From positions 1-6,145 of the forward strand of contig JAGVXZ010000045.1 of assembly GCA_018303515.1 (NCBI GenBank): a DNA stretch of 6,145 nt. Direction: 5' to 3'. Each line of letters opens with the position of its first letter. Position 1 is the first letter of the stretch. The position numbers and the translations under genes are program-made. The notes below the pieces were generated by a model, which worked only from the letters and a program-made list of their open reading frames with translations, did not search any database and was not told the DNA's origin. Source of the stretch: Candidatus Woesearchaeota archaeon (GTDB lineage Archaea > Nanobdellota > Nanobdellia > SCGC-AAA011-G17 > GW2011-AR18). This document shows, one piece after another, positions 5,902 through 6,145 of this stretch.

Positions 5902-6145
5902 GACTAACAAGTAAGAAATTTATGGATATTAAAGGCCTATCAGGTGGTGAAAAAACAATCGCAGCCTTAGCATTCATTTTTGCAATACAAGAATATAATC
6001 CATCACCATTTTATTTATTAGATGAGGTTGATGCTGCATTAGATAAGAAAAACACAGAAACCTTAACAAAATTAATACAAAAATACGCTAATCACGCACA
6101 ATATATTGTAATTTCACATAATGATAATGTTATAACAGAAGCTGA
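5886..6145 (+). CDS. smc: SMC C-terminal ATPase half, displaced reading frame, cut by window edge
   Basis: This frame opens after a TGA at 5883-5885 and runs off the window. It encodes IEIQIRLTSKKFMDIKG and then the ABC signature LSGGEK (5937-5954), AALAFIFAIQEYNPSPF, Walker B FYLLDEVD (D at 6021, catalytic E at 6024), D-loop AALD (6033-6044) and the H-loop VISHND (His at 6117). It is unmistakably the C-terminal head of the SMC just upstream. An internal ATG at 5922 could begin a separate product (MDIKGLSGGEK), but no Shine-Dalgarno or TATA spacing supports it, and that product would lack the strands before the signature. The likeliest reading is one smc gene broken by a small frame-changing deletion, real or artefactual. 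Confidence 0.9.
   Translation, partial: MEIQIRLTSKKFMDIKGLSGGEKTIAALAFIFAIQEYNPSPFYLLDEVDAALDKKNTETLTKLIQKYANHAQYIVISHNDNVITEA

Noticed and set aside
5886..5921. Programmed ribosomal frameshifting to join the two SMC parts.
   Set aside because: No slippery heptamer or stimulatory structure is visible, and a simple shift would still leave out about 10 conserved residues.

Overview
The window looks like a piece of an AT-rich archaeal genome, most likely from a DPANN-type lineage (Pacearchaeota/Woesearchaeota-like). The lineage is inferred. The evidence is an archaeal-style SMC, an archaeal AAA_14/DUF4143 ATPase, a short archaeal cupin of the mannose-6-phosphate isomerase type, near-exclusive use of AGA for arginine, and TATA-like boxes about 26-28 bases before start codons with no Shine-Dalgarno sequence, which suggests leaderless transcripts.

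Layout. Three genes read leftward. (1) 22-1254 is a complete AAA_14/DUF4143 ATPase. Its TATA box lies between two identical 24-bp copies of an imperfect palindrome, and the proximal copy runs into the start codon. (2) 1413-1752 holds a cupin gene with no ATG, GTG or TTG in its own frame, so ordinary gene calling misses it. One surplus A in an A5 run separates its apparent ATG from the frame. (3) 1879-2622 is a 247-residue protein of unknown function built around four repeats of about 41 residues with a KTPEDL-like core. A 183-bp divergent promoter region (2623-2805) follows. Reading rightward from 2806 is a chromosome-structure ATPase, SMC.

The SMC gene is broken as given. The N-terminal ATPase half, both coiled-coil arms and the hinge are continuous up to a stop at 5899-5901. 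The C-terminal ATPase half (signature LSGGEK, Walker B, D-loop, H-loop) continues in another frame from about 5886 to the window edge. Comparison with SMC proteins suggests that about 10-11 conserved residues are absent at the junction, equal to a deletion of 3n+1 bases, probably near 34. The ATPase gene also seems to lack about 11 residues of its winged-helix segment, in frame. With the cupin frameshift, that makes three small length anomalies in 6 kb, which means either real decay or errors in the assembled sequence.

The genes do not form an obvious pathway. The most interesting regulatory structure is the tandem palindrome around the ATPase promoter. The most interesting unknown protein is the KTPEDL-repeat protein. 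I saw no tRNA, rRNA, CRISPR array, insertion sequence or complete new multi-gene system.
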